Notes under the pieces: model-generated
What the model was told of the DNA's origin: nothing
Databases searched by the model: none
The model's input: the letters and a program-made list of their open reading frames with translations, nothing else
Assembly: GCF_014764705.1 (NCBI RefSeq)
Contig: NZ_JACXXG010000011.1
Location: 1 to 64,000 of the forward strand
DNA from: Stutzerimonas kunmingensis
GTDB taxonomy: Bacteria > Pseudomonadota > Gammaproteobacteria > Pseudomonadales > Pseudomonadaceae
Length of the DNA stretch: 64,000 bases
Reading direction: 5' to 3'
In this document: positions 19,008 through 29,069 of the stretch, piece after piece
Position numbering within the stretch: position 1 is the stretch's first letter
Layout: every line of letters starts with the position of its first letter
Program-made: the position numbers and the translations under genes

Positions 19008-19451
19008 TCAGCCCGCCGAAGCACCTTTTTCCAGCGGCACGATCGCGACAGTCAAACGTGAAATGCAGCTTGGCTTGCCGTCCTCGCCGCTGAGACGGAT
19101 ATCCCAGACATGGGTCGAACGTCCCAGGTGCACCGGCCGGCATACGCCGGTCACGCGTCCGCTGCGCAAACCGCGCAGATGGTTGGCGTTCACTTCGAGG
19201 CCAACGCAATAGAACTTGCTGCTGTCGATGCAGTGATAACTGGCCATCGAACCGAGGGTTTCAGCCAGCACTACAGAGGCACCGCCATGTAGCAGGCCGT
19301 AAGGCTGATGGGTGCGTGCATCGACCGGCATGCTGGCGGTGATGGACGAGTCATCGAAGGTCTCGAAGCGGATGTCCAGCAATTCGGTGATGGTGTTCTT
19401 GCGGGTACTGTGAAGCTCTTCCAGGTTGGGCTGACGGTGCCAGATACTCAA
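19008..19451 (-). CDS. Hotdog-fold acyl-CoA thioesterase (PaaI/MenI-like)
   Basis: 147 residues, a single hotdog domain. QPYGLLHGGASVVLAETLGSMAS holds the His55-Gly-Gly loop and the catalytic Glu64 on the central helix, as in 4-hydroxybenzoyl-CoA/DHNA-CoA type thioesterases. It closely resembles P. aeruginosa PA1618, a structurally characterised hotdog thioesterase (from memory). It hydrolyses aryl- or acyl-CoA to acid plus CoA. Upstream 79 bp separate it from sixA; the hydrolase pair lies 127 bp downstream on the same strand, with no clear terminator between. Confidence 0.9.
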   Translation of the reverse strand: MSIWHRQPNLEELHSTRKNTITELLDIRFETFDDSSITASMPVDARTHQPYGLLHGGASVVLAETLGSMASYHCIDSSKFYCVGLEVNANHLRGLRSGRVTGVCRPVHLGRSTHVWDIRLSGEDGKPSCISRLTVAIVPLEKGASAG

Positions 19452-19530
19452 GGCGCATACTCCTGACGTCTATTGTTGTTCTTGATTGATGTGCCGCCGT
19501 GAGCAAAACAGCCTGGCGGACCGGTCAACC

Positions 19531-19989
19531 CTAACCAACGTGACGCAAGGACACCAGCCGCATCAGCCCTCCGGCAATTGCCTCACCCTCCAGCTCCGCC
19601 AGGGACGCTGTCGCCATCGGCACAGGCTCCGCATAGTTGCCGTTCACCAGCCAGCCGGCAAGATTGCCGACGAAGGGCTGGTGGGTAACCAGTAGCAGAT
19701 CGCTTTCGCCGCGCAGATCTAGCTGCCGCAATGCCTCGGCAAGATCGGATTCCGGTGTCGCCCAGTCAACCGTCTCACACTGGCCGACGAAGCCGAGAGC
19801 CTTGCGCACCTCATCCGCAGTCTGCTGCGCGCGCTGGAACGGACTGACCAGAATCGTCTTCAGCGGCTTGCCGCGAAGAAAGGTGGCGCTGCGGCGCACG
19901 TCGCGGCGCCCTCCCTCGGTCAGGTTGCGCTCCGCATCGGTGCGTGCACGGGGCTCGGCTTCGCCGTGTCGTAGCAGCCACAGCTTCAT
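19531..19989 (-). CDS. sixA: Phosphohistidine phosphatase SixA
   Basis: 152 residues of the histidine phosphatase (phosphoglycerate mutase-like) superfamily, short form. The catalytic RHGEAE has His8, the second Arg lies in SPFQRAQQTA, and the second His in LVTHQP. SixA removes phosphate from histidine residues of phosphotransfer proteins, in E. coli ArcB and the nitrogen PTS. Its start overlaps the stop of the DUF4389 gene by 4 bp, so the two are coupled. The neighbouring gpsA makes a DUF4389-sixA-gpsA cluster conserved in pseudomonads. Confidence 0.9.
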   Translation of the reverse strand: MKLWLLRHGEAEPRARTDAERNLTEGGRRDVRRSATFLRGKPLKTILVSPFQRAQQTADEVRKALGFVGQCETVDWATPESDLAEALRQLDLRGESDLLLVTHQPFVGNLAGWLVNGNYAEPVPMATASLAELEGEAIAGGLMRLVSLRHVG

Positions 19990-20342
19990 GCCGTCGGCCC
20001 CTTCTGGGAGTCCTTCGGCTCGTTCGGCGCAACGGGCGGAGCCGGGGTGGTCAGCTCGACATCCGCCGGACGCGGGGTCGGCCAGTCCGAAAGCGGCCAG
20101 GGCTTGCGTTCGGTATTGAAGGTGGCGAAACGGCCAATCTGCGCGATGTACTGGCTGAGGCTGTCGCCAAAGCCCTGCAGGCTGGAGTCCGGGTCCCCCT
20201 TGACCAGGCGCATTATCAGCTGCAGCACCACGACCACCAGCAGGGCCAGTTCGGCCAATTGCCAGACGAAGAAGAAGATCAGCATCCAGACGGCTCGCAG
20301 GATCAGCGATTCCCGGTCCGTTGCCTGGTTCGATTGACTCAT
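19986..20342 (-). CDS. DUF4389 family membrane protein
   Basis: 118 residues. One long hydrophobic region (about 17-45, AVWMLIFFFVWQLAELALLVVVVLQLIMRL) spans the membrane once or as a tight hairpin; a DUF4389-type FGDSLSQYIAQIGRFATFNTERKPWPLSDWP segment follows. The C-terminus is a Pro-rich, disordered tail. The family is common in pseudomonads next to gpsA, and its function is unknown. It overlaps sixA by 4 bp, and only 21 bp lie between the gpsA stop and this start, suggesting one transcript gpsA-DUF4389-sixA. Confidence 0.8.
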   Translation of the reverse strand: MSQSNQATDRESLILRAVWMLIFFFVWQLAELALLVVVVLQLIMRLVKGDPDSSLQGFGDSLSQYIAQIGRFATFNTERKPWPLSDWPTPRPADVELTTPAPPVAPNEPKDSQKGPTA

Positions 20343-20363
20343 GGAATGTCCCCTACGCTCGGC

Positions 20364-21386
20364 TCAGAAACCGTCGGTTGAAATGAAGTCCACATCGGTC
20401 TTGGGCTCGCCACGCATCAGCACACCGATGATCTGATCGAGCGTACGCCCCTCGAACAGGACGGCATGCAGACCCGCGACCAGCGGCATGTACACCTGCA
20501 GCTCCTCGGCCTTGCACTTGAGCACCTTGATAGTATTGACGCCTTCCGCGACCTCGCCCAGCCGGGAAACCGCCTCCTCCAGGCTGAGGCCTTCGCCCAG
20601 GGCGTAGCCCACCTGGAAATTGCGACTCTTGGGCGAGGTGCAGGTCACGATCAGATCGCCAACCCCTGCCAGCCCGAGAAAGGTCATGGGATTGGCGCCC
20701 AGCTTCACGGCGAAACGAGTCATTTCCGCAAGAGCGCGGGTGATAAGCATGCTACGGGTGTTCTCACCCATGCCCAGAGCTGCGGCCATACCCGCCATGA
20801 TCGCGTAGACGTTCTTCAATGCCCCGCCCAGCTCCACGCCGAAGCGATCGGAGCTGGCATAGACACGGAAGGTGCGGCCGTGCAGCACCTGCTGGACGCT
20901 GCGGCAGAGCGCCTCGTCCTGACTTGCCACGACCGTTGCGGTCAGCGCGTGCTCGGCCACCTCACGCGCCAGGTTCGGGCCAGACAACACGCCGATGCGC
21001 GCCTGCGGCGCGATCTGCTCGAGAATCTGGCTCATCAGCATGAAGCCGTCAGCCTCGATGCCCTTGGTGGTACTGACCAGCATCTTGCCGCCGAGCTGCG
21101 CCGCGAACGGCTGCAGTGCCTGGCGCAGCGCGCTGGACGGCAGCGCAACGAAGATCAGCTCGCAGGCATCGAGGGTCGACGAGAGATTGATGGTCGGCTC
21201 GACCTGCGCAAGGATCTCGACGCCTTTCAGATAGCGCGGGTTCTGTCGCAGCGTCCGGATACTTTCGGCCTGCTCCGCATCGCGCATCCAGAGCAGGACG
21301 TGGTGACCATTCTCGGCCAGCAGATTGGCAATCGCGGTACCGAAACTGCCGCCGCCGAGTACCGCGATGGGTTGCTGTCGTGTCAT
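20364..21386 (-). CDS. gpsA: Glycerol-3-phosphate dehydrogenase (NAD(P)+)
   Basis: 340 residues from the ATG at 21386; this matches the usual family length, and a longer form starting at 21407 adds seven unsupported residues. It reduces dihydroxyacetone phosphate to sn-glycerol-3-phosphate for phospholipid synthesis. The Rossmann GGGSFGTA motif lies at 11-18. The catalytic region [15 protein letters not shown] and the substrate loop [19 protein letters not shown] are intact. It is divergent from fabA across 430 bp, so lipid headgroup precursor and unsaturated fatty acid synthesis share one control region. Confidence 0.96.
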   Translation of the reverse strand: MTRQQPIAVLGGGSFGTAIANLLAENGHHVLLWMRDAEQAESIRTLRQNPRYLKGVEILAQVEPTINLSSTLDACELIFVALPSSALRQALQPFAAQLGGKMLVSTTKGIEADGFMLMSQILEQIAPQARIGVLSGPNLAREVAEHALTATVVASQDEALCRSVQQVLHGRTFRVYASSDRFGVELGGALKNVYAIMAGMAAALGMGENTRSMLITRALAEMTRFAVKLGANPMTFLGLAGVGDLIVTCTSPKSRNFQVGYALGEGLSLEEAVSRLGEVAEGVNTIKVLKCKAEELQVYMPLVAGLHAVLFEGRTLDQIIGVLMRGEPKTDVDFISTDGF

Positions 21387-21816
21387 GTGGAATCCGTTGT
21401 TGGCCATCCGAAATGGCAGTGCCGGGCATTATACGTTTCATCTTCACAGCGGCCAGCGCAACTACGGGGCCCAGTGAAATCATTTGGTTACAGTCGTCAC
21501 GAAGGCTAGTCCAGAGCCTCCCGGGGGCCTTTGGATCGGTATTCGTTCACGCCATGCAACCGTCACTGCAACGATTGTCTATAGAGGACACGCTGTCGCA
21601 AGGTCCTCGTTCGCCGTTAAGGAGTGTTAAAGTAGCCGCCCAATTCTGTCTTTGCGCGTTCAGCCGCAGGTACGGGTTGAATGGCGTCGCTGTTGGCGGG
21701 CTGTGACTTTAGCCACAACGCGGCAGTCTATGACTAGTCTTGATGATCAGGCCTTGAATTCTGGCCCGGTATGTAAGCAGCAAAGCCCTTCGCAAGGGGC
21801 CCATTGAGGAATACGC
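21387..21816. other. Divergent gpsA-fabA intergenic region
   Basis: 430 bp without a supported gene, carrying the promoters for gpsA (-) and fabA (+). No consensus -35/-10 pair is clear by eye on either strand. I looked for a palindrome like the DesT/FabR operators known upstream of unsaturated fatty acid genes and did not find one. A GAGGAAT ribosome site precedes fabA. Confidence 0.5.
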
Positions 21817-22332
21817 ATGACCAAACAACACGCCTTTACTCGGGAAGACCTGCTTCGTTGCAGCCGCGGCGAACTCTTCGGTCCCGGTAATGCGCAACTG
21901 CCCGCGCCGAACATGCTGATGGTCGATCGTATCGTTCACATCAGTGAAGTGGGCGGCAAGTATGGCAAGGGCGAACTGGTCGCCGAACTGGACATCAACC
22001 CTGATCTCTGGTTCTTCGCTTGCCATTTCGAAGGCGATCCGGTCATGCCCGGCTGCCTGGGCCTGGATGCTATGTGGCAACTGGTCGGCTTCTACCTCGG
22101 CTGGCAGGGCAACCCCGGCCGTGGCCGTGCCCTCGGCTCCGGCGAAGTGAAGTTCTTCGGTCAGGTTCTGCCGACCGCCAAGAAAGTCACCTACAACATT
22201 CACATCAAGCGCACCATCAACCGCTCGCTGATTCTCGGCATTGCCGATGGCACCGTCAGCGTTGATGGCCGCGAGATCTATAGTGCCGAAGGCTTGCGCG
22301 TCGGCCTGTTCACCTCTACCGACAGCTTTTGA
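21817..22332 (+). CDS. fabA: 3-hydroxyacyl-ACP dehydratase/isomerase FabA
   Basis: 171 residues, the exact family length. It dehydrates 3-hydroxydecanoyl-ACP and isomerises the trans-2 product to cis-3-decenoyl-ACP, the branch point of anaerobic-type unsaturated fatty acid synthesis. The catalytic pair is His70 ([14 protein letters not shown]) and Asp84 (GLDAMWQ), matching E. coli FabA positions. fabB follows 11 bp later, forming the classic fabAB operon. The protein is cytoplasmic, a homodimer with hotdog fold. Confidence 0.98.
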   Translation: MTKQHAFTREDLLRCSRGELFGPGNAQLPAPNMLMVDRIVHISEVGGKYGKGELVAELDINPDLWFFACHFEGDPVMPGCLGLDAMWQLVGFYLGWQGNPGRGRALGSGEVKFFGQVLPTAKKVTYNIHIKRTINRSLILGIADGTVSVDGREIYSAEGLRVGLFTSTDSF

Positions 22333-22343
22333 AGGACATCCGC

Positions 22344-23561
22344 ATGCGTCGCGTCGTGATCACTGGCCTGGGTATCGTTTCTTGCCTGGGCAATGACAAA
22401 GAGACCGTCTCCGGCAACCTGCGCGCCGGCCGCCCCGGCATTCGCTTCAACCAGTCCTACGCGGACATGGGGTTGCGCAGCCAGGTTTCCGGTTCCGTCA
22501 ACCTGAACCTCGAAGAACTGATCGACCGCAAGGTCCTGCGCTTCATGGGTGACGCTGCCGCCTACGCCTATCTGGCAATGGAGCAGGCCGTGAAAGACGC
22601 CGGCTTCACCCTCGATGACATCTCCAACCCGCGCATCGGCCTGGTGGCCGGCTCTGGTGGTGCTTCGACCATCAACCAGATGGAAGCCATCGACATCCTG
22701 CGTGACAAGGGCGTCAAGCGCATTGGCCCATATCGCGTGCCGCGCACCATGAGCAGCACGGTATCCGCCTGCCTGGCCACGCCGTTCCGCATCAAGGGCA
22801 TCAACTACTCCATCGCTTCGGCCTGCGCCACCAGCGCGCATTGCATCGGCCATGCCATGGAACAGATCCAGATGGGCAAGCAGGATGTGGTCTTCGCCGG
22901 TGGCGGCGAGGAAGAGCATTACAGCCAGAGCTGCCTGTTCGACGCCATGGGTGCGCTGTCCAGCCAGTACAACGATACGCCGGAGAAAGCCTCCCGCGCC
23001 TACGATGCCAAGCGTGACGGTTTCGTAATTGCAGGCGGCGGCGGCATGGTGGTGGTCGAAGAGCTGGAGCACGCCCTCAAGCGCGGCGCCAAGATCTACG
23101 CGGAAATCGTCGGCTACGGCGCCACTTCCGACGGCTACGACATGGTCGCCCCGAGTGGCGAAGGCGCCCTGCGCTGCATGCAGCAGGCGATGTCCACCGT
23201 CGATACCACCATCGACTACCTCAACACCCACGGCACCTCCACGCCGGTAGGCGACGTGGCCGAGATCAAGGCCGTGCGAAACATGTTCGGCGACAAGATC
23301 CCGACCATCAGCTCGACCAAGAGCCTGTCCGGTCACTCTCTGGGCGCCGCTGGCGTTCACGAAGCGATCTACTCGATGTTGATGATGGAAGGCAGCTTCA
23401 TTGCCGGCTCGGCCAACATCGACGAGCTGGATCCGGAAGTCGCCGACATGCCGATTCTTCACGAAACCCGCGAGAACGTGCAGCTCGACACCGTGATGAG
23501 CAACAGCTTCGGCTTCGGTGGCACCAACGCTACGCTGGTGCTGCGCCGTTACAAAGGCTGA
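22344..23561 (+). CDS. fabB: 3-oxoacyl-ACP synthase I FabB
   Basis: 405 residues from the ATG at 22344, with AAGGA upstream; a start at 22329 would overlap fabA. It condenses malonyl-ACP with acyl-ACP and elongates the cis-3-decenoyl branch made by FabA. The thiolase-fold triad is Cys161 (SACATSAH), His296 (NTHGTST) and His331 (SGHSLGAAG). A strong terminator ends the operon 21 bp downstream. Confidence 0.98.
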   Translation: MRRVVITGLGIVSCLGNDKETVSGNLRAGRPGIRFNQSYADMGLRSQVSGSVNLNLEELIDRKVLRFMGDAAAYAYLAMEQAVKDAGFTLDDISNPRIGLVAGSGGASTINQMEAIDILRDKGVKRIGPYRVPRTMSSTVSACLATPFRIKGINYSIASACATSAHCIGHAMEQIQMGKQDVVFAGGGEEEHYSQSCLFDAMGALSSQYNDTPEKASRAYDAKRDGFVIAGGGGMVVVEELEHALKRGAKIYAEIVGYGATSDGYDMVAPSGEGALRCMQQAMSTVDTTIDYLNTHGTSTPVGDVAEIKAVRNMFGDKIPTISSTKSLSGHSLGAAGVHEAIYSMLMMEGSFIAGSANIDELDPEVADMPILHETRENVQLDTVMSNSFGFGGTNATLVLRRYKG

Positions 23562-23581
23562 ATCGACTAGCGACAAACAAG

Positions 23582-23608
23582 AACGGCGCCCTAGGGCGCC
23601 GTTTTTTG
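23582..23608 (+). terminator. Rho-independent terminator of fabAB
   Basis: A perfect palindromic stem (AACGGCGCCC at 23582-23591 with its complement to 23603, minimal TA loop) is followed by a run of six T. It lies 21 bp after the fabB stop and just before the convergent sstT stop. The A run on the left side could also stop minus-strand transcripts. Confidence 0.9.
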
Positions 23609-23624
23609 TTTCCACCTAACGCCG

Positions 23625-24863
23625 TCACACCCGGCGCTCGGCGCCCCCATCGATATCGCCATGGGCAATACATGAAGCGGCGGTGAACAACACATCGGTA
23701 GAGGAGTTGAGCGCGGTTTCCGCCGAGTCCTGGACGACCCCGATGATGAAGCCGACAGCCACCACCTGCATCGCCAGGTCATTGGAGATGCCAAACAGGC
23801 TGCACGCCAGCGGAATGAGCAGCAGCGAACCACCGGCGACACCCGACGCACCGCAGGCACATACCGCAGCCAGAAGGCTGAGCAGCACCGCCGTGGCGAT
23901 ATCCACCTCGATACCCAGAGTGTTGACCGCCGCCAGGGTGAGCACCGTGATGGTGATCGCCGCGCCGCCCATGTTGATCGTCGCCCCGAGCGGAATGGAT
24001 ACCGAATAGGTGTCCTTGTGTAGCCCGAGCCGCTGGCAGAGCTGCATGTTCACCGGAATGTTCGCGGCAGAACTGCGCGTGAAGAACGCCGTGATACCGC
24101 TTTCTCGCAGGCAGGCGAATACCAGCGGATACGGGTTGCGACGGATCTGCCAGAACACGATCAGCGGATTCATCACCAACGCCATGAACAGCATCGCGCC
24201 GACCAGCACCAGCAACAACCGCATGTAGCCCAGCAGCACGTCGAAGCCCGAATCGGCCAACGTGCCGGCTACCAGCCCGAATACCCCCAGCGGGGCGAAG
24301 CGGATGACCACCTTGACGATCAAGGTGACGCCATCGGAAAGGTCACTGATCAGATGCCGGGTGCTCTCCTGCGCATGACGGAAGGCGAAGCCAAGTCCGA
24401 TAGCCCAGGCCAGGATGCCGATGAAGTTGCCGTCGAGCAGCGCCTGCACCGGGTTAGCCGTGATATTGAACAGCAGCGTCTGCAATACGGCCCCCACGCC
24501 CGACGGCGGCGTTACATCCGCAGCACCGCTGACCAGCGTAAGCGTGGTTGGAAATATGAAGCTCGCCAGCACGGCAACGGCCGCCGCACTCAGCGTGCCG
24601 AGCGCGTACAACAAGATGATGGGGCGGATGTGGGTCGGCTGGCCGCGCTTGTGGTTGGCCAGTGAAGAGGTCACCAACACGAACACCAGAATCGGTGCTA
24701 CCGCTTTGAGCGCCTGCACGAACAGATCACCGAGAAGAGCTACGGATTTTGCTGCGCCAGGCAGCAGTAGCGCAAGCAAGGCGCCAGCCACCAGGCCCAC
24801 GACGATCTGGGCAACGAGGCTGGTACGGCTGATGAAGCGAATGAATCGAGGCATATCGGACAT
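23625..24863 (-). CDS. sstT: Serine/threonine:Na+ symporter SstT
   Basis: 412 residues from the ATG at 24863 (E. coli SstT has 414); the extension to 24953 is not supported. It belongs to the dicarboxylate/amino acid:cation symporter family. There are eight or so membrane helices, with the re-entrant loops marked by [18 protein letters not shown], the [17 protein letters not shown] motif and [18 protein letters not shown]. It imports serine and threonine with Na+. It is a single gene, convergent with fabB; the MCP gene upstream is 175 bp away on the same strand. Confidence 0.93.
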   Translation of the reverse strand: MSDMPRFIRFISRTSLVAQIVVGLVAGALLALLLPGAAKSVALLGDLFVQALKAVAPILVFVLVTSSLANHKRGQPTHIRPIILLYALGTLSAAAVAVLASFIFPTTLTLVSGAADVTPPSGVGAVLQTLLFNITANPVQALLDGNFIGILAWAIGLGFAFRHAQESTRHLISDLSDGVTLIVKVVIRFAPLGVFGLVAGTLADSGFDVLLGYMRLLLVLVGAMLFMALVMNPLIVFWQIRRNPYPLVFACLRESGITAFFTRSSAANIPVNMQLCQRLGLHKDTYSVSIPLGATINMGGAAITITVLTLAAVNTLGIEVDIATAVLLSLLAAVCACGASGVAGGSLLLIPLACSLFGISNDLAMQVVAVGFIIGVVQDSAETALNSSTDVLFTAASCIAHGDIDGGAERRV

Positions 24864-25038
24864 GGGCGCATCTCGCAGCTCGGCAGGTACGGCCCGAAAC
24901 AGCCCGTGCCTGCCATGGAAAAACGCCGGATGGTACGCCGCTCTCCCGCCCATGCCCAGCGTTGTGCTGTCACGGGGGCACGGGAGGCTGCTGAAGCGCC
25001 CACAGACGGCGGGAAGGCGCCATTGCGGCTAGCGCATG

Positions 25039-26664
25039 TCACACCTGAAAGCGCGCTACCAGACCGTTCAGGTCGATGGCCAAGCGAGCCAGTTCCTGGC
25101 TTGCCGCGCTCGTCTGATTGGCACCTGCCGAGGACTGCAGCGAGAGGTCACGGATATTAACCAGATTCCGATCCACTTCCCGCGCGACCTGAGCCTGTTC
25201 TTCTGAGGCGCTGGCAATCACCAGGTTACGCTCGCTGATCTGGCTGATCGCCGAGGTGATGCCATCAAGGGCTTCGCCGGCTGCCCGAGCCATTTCCAAC
25301 GTAGTACGGGCACGCTCGTTGCTCGATTGCATCGCGTACACGGCCTTGTCCGTGCCCTGATGCACGCTGCCAATCATCTGCTCGATCTCACCGGTGGACT
25401 GCTGGGTACGATGCGCCAAGGCACGTACCTCGTCGGCCACCACCGCAAAGCCGCGGCCGGCGTCGCCAGCCCGAGCCGCCTCGATCGCGGCGTTCAGCGC
25501 GAGCAGATTGGTCTGTTCGGCAATCGAGCGGATCACTTCCAGCACCTTGCTGATGTCCCGCACCTGACCAGCCAGATGCTCCACTTCTCCGGCGGTGTTG
25601 GTCACGTCGCTCGCCAGCAGATTGATCGACTCGACTGTCTGCAGCACCTGCTTGCGCCCGCGCTGTGCGGTGTCGTTGGAGTCCTGGGAGGCCTCGGAGG
25701 TAGCCACCGCGTTGCGCGCCACTTCGTCTACGGCTGCGGTCATCTCATTCACGGCGGCAGCCGCTTGTTCGATCTCGTGGTTCTGCTGGTGCAGGCCGCG
25801 GGTGGAGTCTTCGGTGACCGCGTTGAGCTCCTCGGCTGCCGAGGCAAGCTGATTGGACGAGTCGGCGATGCCCTGAATGGTCGAGCGCAGATTGGCCTGC
25901 ATGGCTTTCAGTGATGTCAGCAGGCGGGCCGGCTCGTCCTTGCCCTCGACCAAAAAATCGCCGGTCAGATCACCACCAGCGATACGCTCGGCTACCGAAA
26001 CAGCAGTTCCCAGCGGGCCCACGACGCTGCGGGTGAACACCCAGGCCAGCGTAACGGTGATAGCGGCAGCGAACACCAGCGTCGCTACCACCCAGCTGAA
26101 CGCCGTGTCGTATTGTGCGGACGCGCGATCCGCCGCCCCGCCGGCTTCCTCGCTGTTGATGGTAAGGAGCTGGTTCAGTGACGCAGTCACGTTATCCGCG
26201 TGCCCATTGATTTCGCCGTTGATTATCGTCACGGCCTGGGCGCGCTCACCGCGGACCACATGCTCGACGACACGTTGCTGAAGCAGCAAGTACTGTTCGA
26301 AGCTCTGCTTGAAACGTTCATACGCAGCACGTTCTTTGGCCGTAGTTACTCGCTTGGCGTAATTGGCATCACGTTGAGCCACTTCGCTGCGCATCTGGGT
26401 CAAGCGCTGGGCGGTGTCCTGCACCATCTGCGACTCTTCAGCCAGAGCCAGACGCAGGGTATTGGCTCGAATGCGCATGACCGTGACGTTAAGTTCACTG
26501 AGCGCCATGATGCTGGGTAGCCAGTTCTCATCGACCTCCTTGCTCTCGTTGCGCATGTTGGCCATCTGGTTCAGTGCGAACAGGCCGAGGAAGAGGACGA
26601 GCAGGCCAATCAGGCCGAAACCCAGTGTTGAGCGTTTACCAATAGTGAGCGAGCGAATGGACAT
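25039..26664 (-). CDS. Methyl-accepting chemotaxis protein
   Basis: 541 residues from the ATG at 26664 (GGAGAAGG upstream). The order is: a short cytoplasmic start, TM1 at about 13-33, a periplasmic four-helix-bundle ligand domain of about 155 residues, TM2 at 189-210, HAMP at about 211-263, and the signalling coiled coil. The hairpin tip [21 protein letters not shown] at about 383-403 is the CheA/CheW contact. There is no C-terminal NWETF-type CheR tether. The four-helix-bundle domain resembles the Tsr/Tar-like 4HB_MCP family; the ligand is unknown. The upstream region has a possible sigma-28 promoter. Confidence 0.94.
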   Translation of the reverse strand: MSIRSLTIGKRSTLGFGLIGLLVLFLGLFALNQMANMRNESKEVDENWLPSIMALSELNVTVMRIRANTLRLALAEESQMVQDTAQRLTQMRSEVAQRDANYAKRVTTAKERAAYERFKQSFEQYLLLQQRVVEHVVRGERAQAVTIINGEINGHADNVTASLNQLLTINSEEAGGAADRASAQYDTAFSWVVATLVFAAAITVTLAWVFTRSVVGPLGTAVSVAERIAGGDLTGDFLVEGKDEPARLLTSLKAMQANLRSTIQGIADSSNQLASAAEELNAVTEDSTRGLHQQNHEIEQAAAAVNEMTAAVDEVARNAVATSEASQDSNDTAQRGRKQVLQTVESINLLASDVTNTAGEVEHLAGQVRDISKVLEVIRSIAEQTNLLALNAAIEAARAGDAGRGFAVVADEVRALAHRTQQSTGEIEQMIGSVHQGTDKAVYAMQSSNERARTTLEMARAAGEALDGITSAISQISERNLVIASASEEQAQVAREVDRNLVNIRDLSLQSSAGANQTSAASQELARLAIDLNGLVARFQV

Positions 26665-26685
26665 GGGACTACCTTCTCCATGAAA

Positions 26686-26746
26686 AACGGAACAGCCACA
26701 AACCGTGACTTGTTCCGTTATCGGAAGGCCTGGCCAATCACTTGAA
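26686..26746 (-). promoter_or_regulatory. Inverted repeat and possible sigma-28 promoter upstream of the MCP gene
   Basis: On the minus strand, TCCGATAA (26718-26725) is one mismatch from the sigma-28 -10 box GCCGATAA. TCAA (26742-26745) lies 16 nt upstream, one more than the usual 15. A perfect 9-bp inverted repeat (AACGGAACA at 26686-26694 and TGTTCCGTT at 26711-26719) overlaps the edge of the -10 box. Chemoreceptor genes are commonly FliA-dependent, which supports the reading. It could instead be an operator for a repressor. Confidence 0.45.
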
Positions 26747-26828
26747 CTTTGGCGCCAACTTTTTGCCTCTCGCGCCCCCCACACCGACTAACGGTTCGAA
26801 TGGCCAGCAGAACCGGACAGGATGGCCA

Positions 26829-27296
26829 TCACCGCACGTCGAATGCCTGCTCGGCCAACTTGCGGTCCCCCTGGAACACCATCAAATGCCATCGGCCAGC
26901 CACAATCTCATGGGGCTCGGTGAATTCGAACGCCATCACGTCCGTTTCGGCGCCCGACACCAGCGCTTGCACGACCTCGAACTTGTCATGCCGCTTGCCA
27001 TCGGGTGTTACCACACCTGGCGTCAGGTATAGCAAGGTCAACGGCGCATCGGCTTCGCGCTTGCCGGCTAGGCGATAGCGCAGGCCGAACTTGCTTCCGA
27101 GTCGCGCCGGCACCTCTGTCGTCTGGCGAATGGGCTGGTCACGACGAGTCAGCACGCGCTCGCCTGGCTCGAAATCCTCTTTGACGGTTTCGAACACGCC
27201 GTACTCCACGGCGCCGACGACCTCGACCTGAGCCAGCGCTGCGGGCGAACTCACACCCAGTACCATGGCGACGAACGCCCAACGAGTGAACGACAT
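26829..27296 (-). CDS. Secreted DUF3859 family protein
   Basis: 155 residues. A signal peptide (hydrophobic AFVAMVLGVSSPAALAQ, cleavage after Ala-Leu-Ala near residue 22) exports it to the periplasm. The mature part is a small beta-rich domain with VEYGVFETVKED near the start and RLGSKFGLRYRLAGKREADAPLTLLYLTPG centrally, which fits DUF3859 as I recall it, a family of unknown function. A GGAAGGAG ribosome site lies 8-15 bases upstream. It follows the amidohydrolase-like gene by 66 bp on the same strand and may share its transcript. Confidence 0.7.
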   Translation of the reverse strand: MSFTRWAFVAMVLGVSSPAALAQVEVVGAVEYGVFETVKEDFEPGERVLTRRDQPIRQTTEVPARLGSKFGLRYRLAGKREADAPLTLLYLTPGVVTPDGKRHDKFEVVQALVSGAETDVMAFEFTEPHEIVAGRWHLMVFQGDRKLAEQAFDVR

Positions 27297-27362
27297 GGAA
27301 CCTGCTCCTTCCTGTTTGCGAAGCAGGCAGGTTATGACGCCCCGATTACAGTCTCATGACGC

Positions 27363-28388
27363 TCAACGTAGCTCAGCCTGACGCTTGCGGGGGAGCAGCG
27401 CGAGAAAGTTATCTCGCGCCACGCCTTGCGCTACGGAGGCTGGAAGTGCATCAAGGAAGGGAGCGAAGGCGTGCATGCCGGTCGCCAGATTATCGAAATG
27501 GCCGACCACGTCCGAGCCGATCACGAAGCGCTTGGGATGCCGCTTCACCAGCGCGACCCACTTCGGGTCGGGACGCTTATCTTCGTCCAGCAGATAAGGT
27601 TGCAACATGGTCCAGGAAAGGTCGATGTACAGATTCGGATAGTCATCGAGCAGGCGGCTGACCGTATCGTGCAGGAATTCAAGCTTCTCCTGGTGTCGGT
27701 GCAGCTCCATGCTGGTTCCGGCATGAGCCCAGATAAAGCGCGTATGCGGATGATTGCGCAGCGGCTCCTCCAGCTCGACCAGGTAGAGCGGATTGCGCTC
27801 TCGCTTGGAGGTGATGTTGGAATGCAGCATCACCGGCAGATCGAACTCCGCCGCCAGGTGATAGACCCTGGCCAGCGCCTCGTTATTGGCCCGCGGGGTG
27901 TCGCCCTCGGTCAACGCGGTCACGTCATCGTGTCGGGTGAATACCTCCCCCAGACCCTGCCAGAGGCCCGGGTTCAGCTCCAGCATGCGGCGGATATGCG
28001 CGTCGGCGTTCTTGTCGTTAGGGTTGAAGCCGGAAAGAAACGGATGGAAGCGCTTGCGCTGCTCCTCATCCAGATCTTCCAGCGCTGCGGCGACCAGCAC
28101 GTCGGTCGCGCTGTACCAGTACACCGGCGCATCGTCACCTGCGTAGTAGCGAGGCCGCTTGGGCTCGTTCTCGTGCCATTTCTTCGCCACCGGAATGCCG
28201 CTGATCATCACGTGATCGATGCTGCCCGCGTCCATCGCTGCAAGCAGATTTTGCATGCCATCGGTTTCCTGGAAAAAATCCACATAGTGCAGATGCGCAT
28301 CGCTGTAACGATAGTTACGCCCTTCCCCTACCGCGACGGACGACAACGTAACGAGGGCTACAACGGAAAATATTCTGAAAATGTACAA
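27363..28388 (-). CDS. Exported amidohydrolase-family TIM-barrel protein
   Basis: 341 residues. The N-terminus is a signal peptide (MYIFRIFSVVALVTLSSVAVG), so the enzyme should act in the periplasm. The mature part follows the Amidohydrolase_2 pattern: metal-binding DAHLH with His32 and His34 at the first strand, a His in VMLHSNI, another in IWAHAGTSME, and the Asp of FVIGSDVVGHF near the end. Those positions can form a single- or two-metal centre for hydrolysis or decarboxylation. Substrate is unknown. Export is unusual for this family, most members being cytoplasmic. It is upstream of the DUF3859 gene and divergent from osmC across 230 bp. Confidence 0.75.
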   Translation of the reverse strand: MYIFRIFSVVALVTLSSVAVGEGRNYRYSDAHLHYVDFFQETDGMQNLLAAMDAGSIDHVMISGIPVAKKWHENEPKRPRYYAGDDAPVYWYSATDVLVAAALEDLDEEQRKRFHPFLSGFNPNDKNADAHIRRMLELNPGLWQGLGEVFTRHDDVTALTEGDTPRANNEALARVYHLAAEFDLPVMLHSNITSKRERNPLYLVELEEPLRNHPHTRFIWAHAGTSMELHRHQEKLEFLHDTVSRLLDDYPNLYIDLSWTMLQPYLLDEDKRPDPKWVALVKRHPKRFVIGSDVVGHFDNLATGMHAFAPFLDALPASVAQGVARDNFLALLPRKRQAELR

Positions 28389-28618
28389 AGCTCGGTCCTC
28401 CTGACAGCCAGCGAGTAGACCGCCAGGAGGGCTACCCGTTCAGCTTTGCCGTGCTGCGGGACACGACCAGAAGCTCAGCCGAGGCATACCCCCCACAGTA
28501 TTTGACTGAAATCAACGACCATCCATCGCCATCAAACTAGTCTCATGATCACCACAGCCGCGCAGCCGCTACCTCACTGCGCGCTGCTTTTCTTCCGCCT
28601 CACAAAAGGACCCATCGC

Positions 28619-29053
28619 ATGGCAATGAAAACCATCAGCGCGCACGGAACATTGAATGCCGGAATGGCAATCGAGGTGCAATGCGGCAACCACCGCCTGA
28701 TCATGGACCAGCCAAAGAGCGCGGCGGGCCAGGACCTCGGCCCGACGCCGCTGGAAGCCATTCTGGCGGCAGTGGCCGGATGTTTCGGCACCATCGGCCG
28801 CTTCATCGCTCACCAGCAGAAGATCGAACTGCGCGGCATGCGCTTCGAGATCGAAGCCGATTACGATCCCACCGGACTGCTCGGACGCGATCCTGCTGTA
28901 CGGCCGGGCTTTCAGGAGTTGCGCATTAAGGTGGACATCGACGCGGATCTGGATCGGGCCGGCAAGCAGGCATTGCTGGAGCAGATCGAGCAGCGTTGCC
29001 CGGTAGCCGACAATCTCACCCACGGCACTCGTCTGATCAGCGTCCTGCTCTGA
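28619..29053 (+). CDS. OsmC family protein
   Basis: 144 residues. Two Cys typical of OsmC/Ohr peroxidases are present: Cys55 in AAVAGCFGTIGRF and Cys127 in EQRCPVADNL. The pattern fits the OsmC/YhfA-like branch rather than Ohr, since the central RGMRFEIEAD segment is YhfA-like. OsmC proteins reduce organic hydroperoxides using the Cys pair, but many YhfA-branch members are uncharacterised. It is a single gene; its 3' end meets the htpG terminator. Confidence 0.85.
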   Translation: MAMKTISAHGTLNAGMAIEVQCGNHRLIMDQPKSAAGQDLGPTPLEAILAAVAGCFGTIGRFIAHQQKIELRGMRFEIEADYDPTGLLGRDPAVRPGFQELRIKVDIDADLDRAGKQALLEQIEQRCPVADNLTHGTRLISVLL

Positions 29054-29069
29054 AGCAACCCGAAACGAA

